A stretch of DNA of 64,000 nt from Azospirillum sp. B21 (GCF_008364825.1 NZ_VTTO01000005.1:1-64000), one strand, 5' to 3'. Positions 33,782 to 44,709 are shown, counted from the first letter of the stretch. A program made the numbers and translations. Notes: generated by a model not told the origin, from the letters alone.

Positions 33782-35056
33782 ATGTCCTCTGACAAGATGG
33801 ATGCGGACAAGCTCAATGGCGGCATTCCGTCGCCGCTCCGCCGCAAGCTCCTCCTCGGCATGGCGGCGCTGCCCGCCGTCGGACTGCTGCCGCGCGGCGC
33901 GCTGGCCCAGGCGCTGCCCACCAGCGCCGTCAACACGACGAAGCTGGCGGTCACCGATGGCACGGTGAAGGTCGGCATCCTGCACTCCACCACCGGCACC
34001 ATGGCCATCTCCGAAACCGGCTCGGTGCAGGCCGAAAAACTGGCCATCGCCCAGATCAACGAGATGGGCGGCGTACTCGGCCGCAAGATCGAGGTGATCC
34101 AGGAGGACGGAGCCAGCGACTGGCCGACCTTCGCCGAAAAGGCACGCAAGCTGCTGGTGGAAGACAAGGTGGCGGCGGTGTTCGGCTGCTGGACCTCGGC
34201 TTCGCGCAAGGCGGTGCTGCCGGTGTTCGAGCAGTACAACGGCATGCTCTATTACCCGACCTTCTACGAAGGGCTGGAGCAGTCGAAGAACGTCATCTAC
34301 ACCGGCCAGGAAGCGACGCAGCAGATCCTCGCCGGGCTGGACTGGGTAACGAAGGAGAAGGGGGCCAAGTCCTTCTTCCTGATCGGCTCCGACTACATCT
34401 GGCCGCGCACCTCCAACAAGATCGCCCGCAAGCATATCGAGATGAAGGGCCAGAAGGTGGTGGGCGAGGAGTATTTCCCGCTTGGCCACACCCAGTTCAA
34501 CTCGGTCATCAACAAGATCAAGCTGACCAAGCCGGACGTCATCTACGCCTCGGTCGTCGGCGGGTCGAACGTCGCCTTCTACAAGCAGATGAAGGCCGCG
34601 GGCATCGACCTGAACAAGCAGACGCTGATGACCATCTCCGTCACCGAGGACGAGATGCTGGGCATCGGCGGCGAGAACATCGCCGGCGCCTATGCCTGCA
34701 TGAAGTATTTCCAGTCGCTGAAGAACCCCAACAACGAAAAGTTCGTCGCCGCCTTCAAGAAGATGTGGGGCGGGGAGAGCGTCATCGGCGACGTGACCCA
34801 GGCGGGCTATCTCGGCCCCTGGCTGTGGAAGCTGACGGCGGAGAAGGCGCAGAGCTTCGACATCGACAAGATCGCCGCCGCGTCGGCCGGCATCGAGTTC
34901 ACCGGCGCGCCGGAAGGCTATGTCCGCGTCCACGAGAACCATCACCTGTGGAGCAAGACCCGCGTCGGCCGCGCCCGCACCGACGGCCAGTTCGACGTGG
35001 TCTACGAGACGGCGGACCTGATCGAGCCGAACCCGTTCCCGAAGGGCTACCAGTAA
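33782..35056 (+). CDS. urtA: Urea/short-chain amide ABC transporter binding protein (UrtA/FmdD family)
   Basis: A 424-aa exported binding protein. A twin-arginine-like leader (SPLRRKLLLGMAALPAVG, ending RGALAQA) precedes the UrtA/AmiC-type domain: VKVGILHSTTGTMAISETG, VFGCWTSASRKAVLPVFE and NGMLYYPTFYEG. FmdD of Methylophilus (amides) and UrtA (urea) share this family. Here the operon ends with formamidase and the neighbours include AmiE, so formamide or acetamide is the likelier ligand. CAGGAGG precedes the ATG. Confidence 0.92.
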   Translation: MSSDKMDADKLNGGIPSPLRRKLLLGMAALPAVGLLPRGALAQALPTSAVNTTKLAVTDGTVKVGILHSTTGTMAISETGSVQAEKLAIAQINEMGGVLGRKIEVIQEDGASDWPTFAEKARKLLVEDKVAAVFGCWTSASRKAVLPVFEQYNGMLYYPTFYEGLEQSKNVIYTGQEATQQILAGLDWVTKEKGAKSFFLIGSDYIWPRTSNKIARKHIEMKGQKVVGEEYFPLGHTQFNSVINKIKLTKPDVIYASVVGGSNVAFYKQMKAAGIDLNKQTLMTISVTEDEMLGIGGENIAGAYACMKYFQSLKNPNNEKFVAAFKKMWGGESVIGDVTQAGYLGPWLWKLTAEKAQSFDIDKIAAASAGIEFTGAPEGYVRVHENHHLWSKTRVGRARTDGQFDVVYETADLIEPNPFPKGYQ

Positions 35057-35067
35057 GGGGAGTTAGA

Positions 35068-35175
35068 CCCCCACCCTAACCCTCCCCCGCTTCGCAGGGG
35101 AGGGAACTGCCGCCGAACGCCGACAAAGCTCCTGTCCCCCTCCCCCGCGAGAGCGGGGGAGGGTTGGGGTGGGGG
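35068..35175. repeat. GC-rich paired-hairpin intergenic repeat (copy 2)
   Basis: The 23-bp ends, 35068-35090 and 35153-35175, are inverted copies of one another with a single mismatch. Each end is also the outer arm of its own small hairpin. It sits between urtA and urtB, where extra binding protein over permease is usually wanted, so it could act as an mRNA stability or attenuation element. Confidence 0.8.
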
Positions 35176-35198
35176 CAAGTGTGACGGGAGTTCCCATC

Positions 35199-36125
35199 AT
35201 GTTCGAGGGCTACAGCCTGGCCGAGCTCGGGTCGATCTTTGCGATGCAGGGATTCGCGGGGCTCATCCTGTTTTCCGTTTTCGTGCTGATGGCGCTGGGC
35301 CTCGCCATCATCTTCGGGCAGATGGGCGTCATCAACATGGCGCATGGGGAGTTCATGATCCTCGGCGCCTATGTGACCTATCTCTGCTCCACCTTCATTT
35401 CCAATTACGCGCCGGCCCTGTTCCCGGCCTATTTCTTCGTCGCCATGATCCTGGCCTTCTTCGCCAGCGGGGCGCTGGGGATGCTGGTGGAATGGGGGAT
35501 GATCCGCTTCCTCTACCGCCGGCCGCTCGACACGCTACTGGCGACCTGGGGATTGAGCCTGATCCTTCAGCAGATCTTCCGCTCCGTCTTCGGTGCGCGG
35601 GAGGTCGGCGTGGTGCTGCCGGACTGGCTCATGGGGTCGGTCGCCGTCACCGACACCATCGAGGTGCCGATCAACGGCCTGTTCGTGATGGGCCTGACCA
35701 TCGCCATCACCGTCGTGATCTACGCCGTGATGTTCCGCTCCCGCTGGGGTCAGGGCGTGCGGGCGGTGATGCAGAACCGGGTGATGGCCGGCGCCGTCGG
35801 CATCAACACCGAGAAGGTCGACCGCTACACCTTCGGGCTCGGCTGCGGCATCGCCGGGGTGGCGGGCAGCGCCTTCACCATGGTGGGCTCGACCGGTCCG
35901 ACCTCCGGCCAGCTCTATATCGTCGACACCTTCCTGGTGGTGGTGTTCGGCGGCGCCCAGAGCCTGATCGGCACCATTGCGTCCGCCTTCACCATCAGCC
36001 AGGCGCAGTCGACGATGGAGTTCTTCCTCAGCGGCTCGACCGCCAAGGTGCTGACGCTTCTGACTGTCGTCGTGATCCTGATGCTGCGCCCGCAGGGCCT
36101 GTTCGTCCTCAAAGTCCGCCGCTGA
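35199..36125 (+). CDS. urtB: Urea/amide ABC transporter permease UrtB
   Basis: A 308-aa LivH-type permease with the UrtB features GLAIIFGQMGVINMAHGEFMILGAYVTY near residue 45, WGLSLILQQIFRSVFGA near 120 and RAVMQNRVMAGAVGINTEKVDR as coupling loop. About eight helices are visible. ATG 35199 with GGGAG upstream was preferred to a start ten codons earlier. It follows urtA by 142 nt occupied mainly by the repeat, and urtC begins 13 nt after its stop. Confidence 0.93.
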   Translation: MFEGYSLAELGSIFAMQGFAGLILFSVFVLMALGLAIIFGQMGVINMAHGEFMILGAYVTYLCSTFISNYAPALFPAYFFVAMILAFFASGALGMLVEWGMIRFLYRRPLDTLLATWGLSLILQQIFRSVFGAREVGVVLPDWLMGSVAVTDTIEVPINGLFVMGLTIAITVVIYAVMFRSRWGQGVRAVMQNRVMAGAVGINTEKVDRYTFGLGCGIAGVAGSAFTMVGSTGPTSGQLYIVDTFLVVVFGGAQSLIGTIASAFTISQAQSTMEFFLSGSTAKVLTLLTVVVILMLRPQGLFVLKVRR

Positions 36126-36138
36126 GGAGCCATTGACC

Positions 36139-37293
36139 ATGACGCGCACCCCTCAAACCAGCTTTCTCGGACGCATCGACGGCGACATCGCGGGCATCCT
36201 GCTGCTGGCCGCCCTGCTGATCGTCATCCTGCCGCTGGGGCTCGACATCTTCCGGCTGAACATGGTCGGCAAATACCTGACCTATGCCTTCGTGGCGCTC
36301 GGGCTCGTGCTGTGCTGGGGCAGCGCCGGCATCCTGTCGCTGGGGCAGGGGATCTTCTTCGGCATCGGCGGCTACTGCATGGCGATGTTCCTGAAGCTGG
36401 AGGCCTCCAGCCCGGAGGCGACCAAGATCCAGTCCACCCCCGGTATTCCCGACTTCATGGACTGGAACCAGCTGAAGGAACTGCCCTGGTTCTGGGAGCC
36501 GTTCCACAGCCTGACCTTCGCCACCGTCGCAGTGGTCGCGGTCCCGGCGCTGCTCGCCTTCATCGTCGGGCTGGCGATGTTCAAGCGGCGGGTCGGCGGC
36601 GTCTATTTCGCCATCATCACCCAGGCCTTCGCCGCCATCCTGACCATCCTGATCGTCGGACAGCAGGGCTACACCGGCGGCATCAACGGTATCACCGACC
36701 TGCGCACCCTGAAGGGATGGGACATCCGCACCGACGAGGCGAAGCTGGTGCTGTACTTCGTCAATGCGGCCCTGCTGATCGGCTGTATCCTGTTGTGCCT
36801 CTACGTCCGCCGCTCCAAGCTGGGCCGCATCCTGGTGGCGCTTCGCGACAAGGAGGACCGGGTCCGCTTCTCCGGCTACGACGTCGCCAGCTTCAAGATC
36901 TTCGTCTTCTGCTTCGCCGCGGCGCTGTCGGCGGTGGGGGGCGCCATGTTCACGCTCCAGGTCGGCTTCATGTCGCCGTCCTTCGTGGGCATCGTGCCGT
37001 CGATCGAGATGGTCATCTACTGCGCGGTCGGCGGCCGGCTGTCGCTGCTGGGCGCAGTTTACGGCACTCTGCTGGTCAACTGGGCCAAGACGATGCTGTC
37101 GGAGAGCTTTCCGGAGCTGTGGCTGTTCGCCATGGGCGCCCTGTTCATCGGTGTGGTGATGGTGTTCCCCAACGGTCTGGCCGGACTCTACCAGCAGTTC
37201 ATCGCGCCTAAGCTGCGCCGGCTGACCACCCGCCGCACGGATGCCCCGGTTGCCGGCGCACCGATCATCCCGCCCCACACCGCCGCCGATTGA
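36139..37293 (+). CDS. urtC: Urea/amide ABC transporter permease UrtC
   Basis: A 384-aa LivM-type permease. UrtC hallmarks are LVLCWGSAGILSLGQGIFFGIGGYCMAMFLKLE near residue 55 and YTGGINGITDLRTLKGWD near 180. The coupling loop is ILVALRDKEDRVRFSGYDVASFK. The ATG at 36139 follows a GAGGAG ribosome site; a TTG two codons earlier is possible. The C-terminal tail after residue 355 is polar and extended. It sits in an uninterrupted urtB-C-D-E run. Confidence 0.93.
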   Translation: MTRTPQTSFLGRIDGDIAGILLLAALLIVILPLGLDIFRLNMVGKYLTYAFVALGLVLCWGSAGILSLGQGIFFGIGGYCMAMFLKLEASSPEATKIQSTPGIPDFMDWNQLKELPWFWEPFHSLTFATVAVVAVPALLAFIVGLAMFKRRVGGVYFAIITQAFAAILTILIVGQQGYTGGINGITDLRTLKGWDIRTDEAKLVLYFVNAALLIGCILLCLYVRRSKLGRILVALRDKEDRVRFSGYDVASFKIFVFCFAAALSAVGGAMFTLQVGFMSPSFVGIVPSIEMVIYCAVGGRLSLLGAVYGTLLVNWAKTMLSESFPELWLFAMGALFIGVVMVFPNGLAGLYQQFIAPKLRRLTTRRTDAPVAGAPIIPPHTAAD

Positions 37294-37308
37294 GGAGGGC
37301 GCAGAGCC

Positions 37309-38055
37309 ATGGTGAACCCCACCGATTACCTGCTTGCGGTCGAAGGGCTGACCGTGTCCTTCGACGGGTTCAAGGCGGTCAACGACCTGTCCTTCTACGT
37401 CGACAGCAACGAGATCCACGTCATCATCGGCCCGAACGGCGCCGGCAAGACCACGGTGCTCGACCTCATCTGCGGACGGACCAAGGCGTCCGGCGGCTCC
37501 ATCAAGTTCCGCAACCGGGAACTGACGGCGATGAAGGAGCACCAGATCGTCAAGGCCGGCGTCGGCCGCAAGTTCCAGAACCCGTCGATCTACGACGACC
37601 TGACGGTGTTCGAGAATCTGGAGATCTCCTATCCCCGCGGCCGCACGGTGTTCGGCGCACTCGCCTTCAAGCGCGACGCCGCGGTGCGCGAGCGGGTGGC
37701 GGAGATCGCCGAGATGATCTTCCTGGCCGACCATCTCGACCAGCGCGCCGAATATCTCAGCCATGGGCAGAAGCAGTGGCTGGAGATCGGCATGCTGCTG
37801 ATCCAGGACCCCGAACTGCTGATGCTGGACGAGCCGGTCGCCGGCATGAGCGTGAACGAGCGCAAGAAGACCGCCGAACTGCTGAACCGCATCATCCGCA
37901 ACCGCTCGGTGCTGGTGATCGAGCACGACATGAAGTTCGTCGAGGACATCGCCCACCGCGTCACCGTGCTGCACCAGGGAAAAATCCTGTCGGAGGGCAG
38001 CATGGAGCGGGTGAAGAACGACCCCAAGGTCGTCGAAGTCTATCTGGGCCACTGA
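37309..38055 (+). CDS. urtD: Urea/amide ABC transporter ATPase UrtD
   Basis: A 248-aa ATPase with Walker A GPNGAGKTTVLDLICG, a Q-loop at RKFQNPSIYDDLTVFENLEI, signature LSHGQKQWLEIGMLLI (the LSHGQ variant typical of UrtD), Walker B LLMLDEPVAGMS and H-loop IEHDMKF. A GAGGAGGGC ribosome site precedes the ATG. It forms the motor with UrtE. A 15-nt gap separates it from each neighbour. Confidence 0.95.
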   Translation: MVNPTDYLLAVEGLTVSFDGFKAVNDLSFYVDSNEIHVIIGPNGAGKTTVLDLICGRTKASGGSIKFRNRELTAMKEHQIVKAGVGRKFQNPSIYDDLTVFENLEISYPRGRTVFGALAFKRDAAVRERVAEIAEMIFLADHLDQRAEYLSHGQKQWLEIGMLLIQDPELLMLDEPVAGMSVNERKKTAELLNRIIRNRSVLVIEHDMKFVEDIAHRVTVLHQGKILSEGSMERVKNDPKVVEVYLGH

Positions 38056-38070
38056 GCGGGGGATCAACAG

Positions 38071-38760
38071 ATGCTGTCCGTCAATCAACTCCGCGTGTCC
38101 TACGGCGAGAGCGAGGTCCTGCACGGGCTGGACTTCTCGGTGGCGCCCAATGAGATCGTCGCCGTCATGGGCCGCAACGGCATGGGCAAGACCACGCTGA
38201 TGAAGTCGCTGATGGGAATCGTGCCGGCGCGCTCCGGCGCCATCCGCATCGGCGACAGCGAGATCACCGGGCTGAAAAGCTACGAGCGGGTGGCGAAGGG
38301 CGTCGCCTATGTCCCGCAGGGCCGCATGATCTTTCCGACCATGACGGTGCAGGAGAACATCGAGACGGGGCTCGGCGTCCATGGCGGGCGCAGCGTTCCC
38401 GGCGACCTGTACGAACTGTTTCCCGTACTGCTGGAGATGAAGGGCCGGCGCGGCGGCAACCTGTCGGGCGGGCAGCAGCAGCAGCTCGCCATCGCCCGCG
38501 CGCTGGCGACCAAGCCGAAAGTTCTGCTGCTGGACGAGCCGACCGAAGGCATTCAGCCCTCGATCATCCGCGAGATGGCCCGCACGCTCCGCCGCATCCG
38601 CGACGAGAAGGGCCTCAGCATCATCGTGTCGGAACAGGTGCTGAGCTTCGCGCTCGACATCGCCGACCGGGTGCTGGTGATCGAAAACGGCGAGATCGTG
38701 CACGAAGATACCCGCGACCAGGTCGACGAGGCCAAGGTCGCCCGGCTGCTGTCGGTGTGA
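38071..38760 (+). CDS. urtE: Urea/amide ABC transporter ATPase UrtE
   Basis: A 229-aa ATPase with the UrtE opening MLSVNQLRVSYGESEVLHGLDF, Walker A GRNGMGKTTLMKSLMG, YVPQGRMIFPTMTVQENI, signature LSGGQQQQLAIARAL and Walker B VLLLDEPTEGIQPS. GRNGMGKTT in place of GPNGAGKTT is usual for UrtE. It completes the five-part transporter. fmdA starts 55 nt later. Confidence 0.95.
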   Translation: MLSVNQLRVSYGESEVLHGLDFSVAPNEIVAVMGRNGMGKTTLMKSLMGIVPARSGAIRIGDSEITGLKSYERVAKGVAYVPQGRMIFPTMTVQENIETGLGVHGGRSVPGDLYELFPVLLEMKGRRGGNLSGGQQQQLAIARALATKPKVLLLDEPTEGIQPSIIREMARTLRRIRDEKGLSIIVSEQVLSFALDIADRVLVIENGEIVHEDTRDQVDEAKVARLLSV

Positions 38761-38815
38761 CGCGCCGAAGCCCCCATTCCCTTGAAATCAGTCCACCAAT
38801 AAGGAAGAGCAAGCC

Positions 38816-40048
38816 ATGGCTGACACCCTGATCAAGGTCGACCTGTCGCAGACCCCTTATGAAAACGACATGATCCACAACCGCTGGCACCCGGACATCC
38901 CGATGGCGGTGACGGTGAAGCCGGGCGATGACTTCATCCTGGAATGCTACGACTGGACCGGCGGCCAGATCAAAAACGACGACGATGCCGCCGACGTGCG
39001 CGATGTCGATCTCAGCCAGGTCCATTTCCTCAGCGGCCCGGTCGGGGTCGAGGGGGCGGAGCCGGGCGACCTGCTGGTGGTGGACCTGCTGGACATCGGC
39101 GCCTTCCCGCAGCAGCAATGGGGCTTCAACGGCTTCTTCTCCAAGCAGAATGGCGGCGGCTTCCTGACCGAGCATTTCCCGCTGGCCCAGAAATCGATCT
39201 GGGATTTCGAGGGCATGTTCACCAAGTCGCGCCATATTCCCGGCGTGCGCTTCGCCGGGCTGATCCACCCCGGCCTGATCGGCTGCTTGCCCTCGCATGA
39301 CCTGCTTGCCAAGTGGAACAAGCGCGAGCAGGCGCTGATCGACACCAACCCGACCCGTGTTCCCGGCCTCGCCAACCCGCCCTATGCGCCGACCGCCCAT
39401 ATGGGCCGGCTGAAGGGCGACGCCCGCGACAAGGCGGCTGCGGAAGGCGCGCGCACCGTGCCGCCCCGCGAACATGGCGGCAACTGCGACATCAAGGACC
39501 TGTCGCGCGGCTCGCGCATCTATTTCCCGGTCTATGTGAAGGGCGCCGGCCTGTCGATGGGCGACCTGCATTTCAGCCAGGGCGACGGCGAGATCACCTT
39601 CTGCGGCGCCATCGAAATGGCCGGCTGGGCGCATCTGAAGGTCAACCTGATCAAGGACGGCATGGCGAAATACGGCATCAAAAACCCGATCTTCAAGCCG
39701 AGCCCGATCGTCCCGACCTACAACGACTACCTGATCTTCGAGGGCATCTCGGTCGACGAAGCGGGCGAGCAGCATTACCTGGACGTCCATGTCGCCTATC
39801 GCCAAGCCTGCCTGAACGCCATCGAATATCTGAAGAAGTTCGGCTATTCCGGCGCCCAGGCCTATTCGATCCTCGGCACCGCACCGGTGCAGGGCCACAT
39901 CAGCGGCGTGGTCGACGTGCCAAACGCCTGCGCCACCCTGTTCCTGCCGACGCAGATCTTCGACTTCGACATCACGCCGAATGCCGACGGCCCTACCAAG
40001 TTCATCAGCGGCGACGTCGACATGCCCATCGCGCCGGACCGCGTGTAA
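38816..40048 (+). CDS. fmdA: Formamidase FmdA
   Basis: A 410-aa acetamidase/formamidase-family enzyme that splits formamide to formate and ammonia. Family landmarks are MIHNRWHPDIPMAVTVKPGD, LVVDLLDIGAFPQQQWGFNGFFSKQNGGGF, PPREHGGNCDIKDL (with the metal-site His and Cys) and YFPVYVKGAGLSMGDLHFSQGDGE. Length and order match Methylophilus FmdA and Helicobacter-type formamidases. An AAGGA ribosome site precedes the ATG. Following directly after the transporter, it makes this an import-and-hydrolyse operon for nitrogen. Confidence 0.96.
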   Translation: MADTLIKVDLSQTPYENDMIHNRWHPDIPMAVTVKPGDDFILECYDWTGGQIKNDDDAADVRDVDLSQVHFLSGPVGVEGAEPGDLLVVDLLDIGAFPQQQWGFNGFFSKQNGGGFLTEHFPLAQKSIWDFEGMFTKSRHIPGVRFAGLIHPGLIGCLPSHDLLAKWNKREQALIDTNPTRVPGLANPPYAPTAHMGRLKGDARDKAAAEGARTVPPREHGGNCDIKDLSRGSRIYFPVYVKGAGLSMGDLHFSQGDGEITFCGAIEMAGWAHLKVNLIKDGMAKYGIKNPIFKPSPIVPTYNDYLIFEGISVDEAGEQHYLDVHVAYRQACLNAIEYLKKFGYSGAQAYSILGTAPVQGHISGVVDVPNACATLFLPTQIFDFDITPNADGPTKFISGDVDMPIAPDRV

Positions 40049-40072
40049 CCGGCAGGAGAAGGAGGCCACGCC

Positions 40073-40420
40073 ATGCCGATGTACGACTATGAATGCCCGA
40101 CCTGCGGCGACTTCACGGAAATGCGGCCGATGGCGGAATGCAGCCTGCCGCAGCTCTGTCCCCATTGCGAGACGCCGTCGCCGCGGGTGATCCGCATGGC
40201 GCCGGCCTTCTCCGGCGTGTCCGCCGCGACGCGGGCGGCGCACGCCACCAACGAACGCAGCGCCGACCGGCCGAGCCTGCTGTCGGAAACCGGGCCGAAG
40301 CACAAGCATGGCCCCGGTTGCGGTTGTTGCGGTGGTGGCGGAAAGGGGCGGTCGGTGCTGCGCACCGCCGACGGCGCGAAGGGCTTCCCTACCGCAAGGC
40401 CGTGGATGATCAGCCACTGA
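40073..40420 (+). CDS. fmdB: FmdB-family zinc-ribbon regulator/accessory protein
   Basis: A 115-aa protein with an N-terminal zinc ribbon, MPMYDYECPTCGDFTEM then LCPHCETPSPRVIRM (two CxxC pairs). A flexible middle and a HKHGPGCGCCGGGGK stretch rich in Cys and Gly that may bind another metal follow. FmdB is the putative regulator or maturation factor found after fmdA. The gene begins 24 nt after fmdA and ends the operon before a terminator. Confidence 0.9.
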   Translation: MPMYDYECPTCGDFTEMRPMAECSLPQLCPHCETPSPRVIRMAPAFSGVSAATRAAHATNERSADRPSLLSETGPKHKHGPGCGCCGGGGKGRSVLRTADGAKGFPTARPWMISH

Positions 40421-40472
40421 CGCATGGGGGCCGGACGATCGAGGTGATGGGGCGGACGCGGCCGGCCAGGGG

Positions 40473-40503
40473 CCAGGGGGGGGCGGGTGTCGCGCCCCCC
40501 TGG
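40473..40503. terminator. Bidirectional hairpin between fmdB and acyl-CoA synthetase gene
   Basis: CCAGGGGGG at 40473-40481 pairs with CCCCCCTGG at 40495-40503 around a 13-nt GC-rich loop, followed by CTTCTTCTCC. It lies between convergent stops at 40420 and 40541 and probably ends both transcripts. Confidence 0.65.
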
Positions 40504-40540
40504 GCTTCTTCTCCATGTTCGGCGACAGGATGACATGCTC

Positions 40541-42250
<1,710 letters not shown>

Positions 42251-42511
42251 GGCTGCTTTCCTTCCCCGGATGATTTATCGGCCGTTGGCCGTTCATGGGC
42301 ACTACCCCGCGGGCGGGACGGCGCAGTGCCCTAATGAACCCGCAAGGGGAGCGGTCTGTCGATCCCCCGTTCGGTTAATGGCCCCTGCCGATAAGGAACG
42401 GTCGGGTGGGGTGCGAGCGAATGGACGAGGGCACAAAGCCAACGCCGCGTCGGAACGGACTGCGGATTGGGGCGCAGCGTTGCGCGCCGTATTCGCGACA
42501 GTGGGGGGGCG

Positions 42512-43405
42512 CTACGCCGTACCGTGCCGGGTTCCGGCGACACGGCGAGGCAGGGGGCGGGGTAGGGCGCGGGGCAGGGTGCCCGCGATGGGGGCCAGCG
42601 CCGCCTCGACGTCCGCGCGGTCGCGGCGCAGCACCGTGTAGCAATCGTCGCCGAACCACTCCAGCGAGCCTTCCGCCGCCGGATCGTCCGCCAGTTCTGC
42701 AAGGAAGCGGCGATAGTCCACCACCCCGTCGAACAGCGGTACCATGCCGTCGCGCCGTCCGGCCGCGGCATAGACGTTGGCCGGCTCGAACACAGGCAGG
42801 TCGTCGCGGGCGCGGATGTTCTTCAGGTGGTAGTGACCGATGTGCGGACGCAGCGCCCGCCGGGCGGCCACCGGATCGTCGCCGCCCTCCCAGACATGCA
42901 GCACGTCGAAATTGACCTTCAGCGCCGGGTGGCCGACCGCGGCGATCAGCGCGCGGGTGGCCGTCAGGCTATCGGCCAGCGTGCCGGGGTGGGTCTCCAC
43001 CAGCAGCGACAGCCCATGGTCGGCGGCCAGCCCGCAAAGCGTGCGCAGCCGCTCCGCGATGAAGATCCGGCGCTCCGGCGAGGTCTCGGCACTGCCGGTG
43101 CTGCCGGCGAAGGTCCGGATCTTGGGCGCGCCCCAGCGTTGCGCCAGCCGGCAGAGGTCCAGCGTCTTGCGCATCAGCGCGTCGGGGTCGCCGTCCAGCG
43201 GCAGATAGTCGCTGACCATCGGTACCGACAGGCCGAACTCCGCCAGCCAATCGCCGCCGCGGTCGGACACCGCTGCCATGTTGCGGGCATGCGCGCCCCA
43301 AAGCTCAATCCCCTGGAAGCCGTTGCCGGCGGCCCAGACGGCGAGTTCCTCCAGCGATACCAGATGGTGCCGGAAGCTGATGGTGCAGAGCGACAGTCTC
43401 ATCAT
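42512..43405 (-). CDS. asbF: 3-Dehydroshikimate dehydratase AsbF (petrobactin type)
   Basis: A 297-aa TIM-barrel enzyme of the AsbF family, which converts 3-dehydroshikimate to 3,4-dihydroxybenzoate, the catechol unit of petrobactin. It opens MRLSLCTISFRHHLVSLEEL. Metal-site residues are visible as Glu in LVETHPGTLADS, Asp and His in VNFDVLHVWEGG, His in IGHYHLKNIRA and Glu in GSLEWFGDD. The start overlaps the asbD-asbE stop as ATGATGA, with AAGGTGG upstream. A Pro/Arg-rich tail of about 20 residues extends past the barrel. It is the last asb gene. Confidence 0.92.
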   Translation of the reverse strand: MMRLSLCTISFRHHLVSLEELAVWAAGNGFQGIELWGAHARNMAAVSDRGGDWLAEFGLSVPMVSDYLPLDGDPDALMRKTLDLCRLAQRWGAPKIRTFAGSTGSAETSPERRIFIAERLRTLCGLAADHGLSLLVETHPGTLADSLTATRALIAAVGHPALKVNFDVLHVWEGGDDPVAARRALRPHIGHYHLKNIRARDDLPVFEPANVYAAAGRRDGMVPLFDGVVDYRRFLAELADDPAAEGSLEWFGDDCYTVLRRDRADVEAALAPIAGTLPRALPRPLPRRVAGTRHGTA

Positions 43406-44709
43406 GCCACCTTGGAAGAAAGGGGGGCGGAAAGGGCGTGTGTAGCGGCGGCGGCGCGCCATTGCCGGAAGACAGCGCCGAGCTCGCGCTTCAAGGCCGT
43501 CTCCTGCCGGTCCAGCAGGTCGAGCCGCGCGAACAGGTCAGGGGCGAGCCCCGTGTCGCCGGTCTGGGCGAGGCGGAGGATCGCGTATTGCAGCGCCTTG
43601 AAGCCCTGGAACAGCTCCTCGATCTCGTCGCAGCGGGCGAGGAAGCTGTCGTCGGGCAGGCGCAGCGCCCGCCAGAAGAAGGCGAAGCCGTGCTCGTAGG
43701 CGTATTTGCGGATGGCGAACACCGGCAGTTCGCGCAGCGCATGCGAAAGGCCGGCCGGCGACAGCCCGTCGGTTCCGTCCAGATGCGCCGTCAGGATGCC
43801 GCGCACCGCGGCGGTCAGCGGGTTGGCGTCGGGCAGGAAGCAGGCTTCGAAATAGGCGGCGATGTCGGCGGGCCGGGCGGGGCGCAGCTCGCGCCGGTCG
43901 AACAGATAACCGCCGGCGACGCTGGGCTGGAGGAAGGCGGTGGCGATGCGGTCCCGCGCGATCTCCCCTTCCCAACGGAAATCGGGGTCGCGGACCATGA
44001 AGACCGCGGGATTGCTGCCGGTCTCCAGCATCAGGTAATGCGGGAATGGGTTCTGGTTGAACTTGTTCTCCCGCTCCGGCAGGTGGAACAGATCGATCAT
44101 CGCCATGATGGAAAGGCTGTCCGACCGCCGCTCCACCAGATCGGCCAGCAGGGCGAGGTTGTCCTCCTTGCTCCGGCCATGGTCGTACCATTGCCGCACC
44201 TCCGCCCCGTAGAGGCGGTGGTACCAATCGCGGAAGACGTCGTGGCTGACGGTCGGCCCATGATAGCGCAGCACCCGGTCGGCCCCAACCTCGAACCCGG
44301 CGTCCCAGACCCCGAAATAGAAGGGGCGATGGTCGATCCCCGCCCGCTTCAGCGCGTCGCAGACGCAGCTGACGAAGCAGTGGATCTTGAGGTCCTTATA
44401 CTCCTCGCCATGGACGCTGCCGGGGGGAAGCGCCTCTTCCGCGGCGGCCGGGCGGGTGCCGGCGAACAGGCCGGCCACGTCGGCCACCGTCGCCAGATCG
44501 CGCGAGGTGATGAGTTCGTCCGGCGCCTCCAGCCCGAAGGACAGCTCCAGCTGCAGGAACAGCTCCATCATCAGCACGGAGTCGAGGTAGAGATCCTCGT
44601 TCAGCCGCGCGTCAGGGCCGAAGCGGTCGAGATGCCGGTTCTGCAGATGGTCGCGCAGGACGGTATGGATCGCGTCGACAACCTCATGCTCGGTCATGGC
44701 CGGTCTCAT
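43402..44709 (-). CDS. Fused acyl carrier protein-condensation protein AsbD-AsbE
   Basis: A 435-aa protein joining two petrobactin functions that are separate genes in Bacillus. Residues about 1-85 are an acyl carrier domain (HTVLRDHLQNRHLDRFGPDARLNEDLYLDSVLMMELFL) whose phosphopantetheine serine is in LYLDSVLM. Residues about 100-435 match AsbE, which transfers 3,4-dihydroxybenzoate from the carrier to a spermidine arm (YKDLKIHCFVSCVCDALK, YFGVWDAGFEV, PHYLMLETGSNPAVFMVRDP). No stop codon or ribosome site separates them. It overlaps asbC by ATGA, and asbF likewise overlaps its end. Confidence 0.88.
   Translation of the reverse strand: MRPAMTEHEVVDAIHTVLRDHLQNRHLDRFGPDARLNEDLYLDSVLMMELFLQLELSFGLEAPDELITSRDLATVADVAGLFAGTRPAAAEEALPPGSVHGEEYKDLKIHCFVSCVCDALKRAGIDHRPFYFGVWDAGFEVGADRVLRYHGPTVSHDVFRDWYHRLYGAEVRQWYDHGRSKEDNLALLADLVERRSDSLSIMAMIDLFHLPERENKFNQNPFPHYLMLETGSNPAVFMVRDPDFRWEGEIARDRIATAFLQPSVAGGYLFDRRELRPARPADIAAYFEACFLPDANPLTAAVRGILTAHLDGTDGLSPAGLSHALRELPVFAIRKYAYEHGFAFFWRALRLPDDSFLARCDEIEELFQGFKALQYAILRLAQTGDTGLAPDLFARLDLLDRQETALKRELGAVFRQWRAAAATHALSAPLSSKVA

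Noticed and set aside
36109..38703. An 864-codon minus-strand frame opposite urtC, urtD and urtE
   Set aside because: It spans several well-identified sense genes and reads as His/Asp/Gln-rich shadow sequence without motifs.
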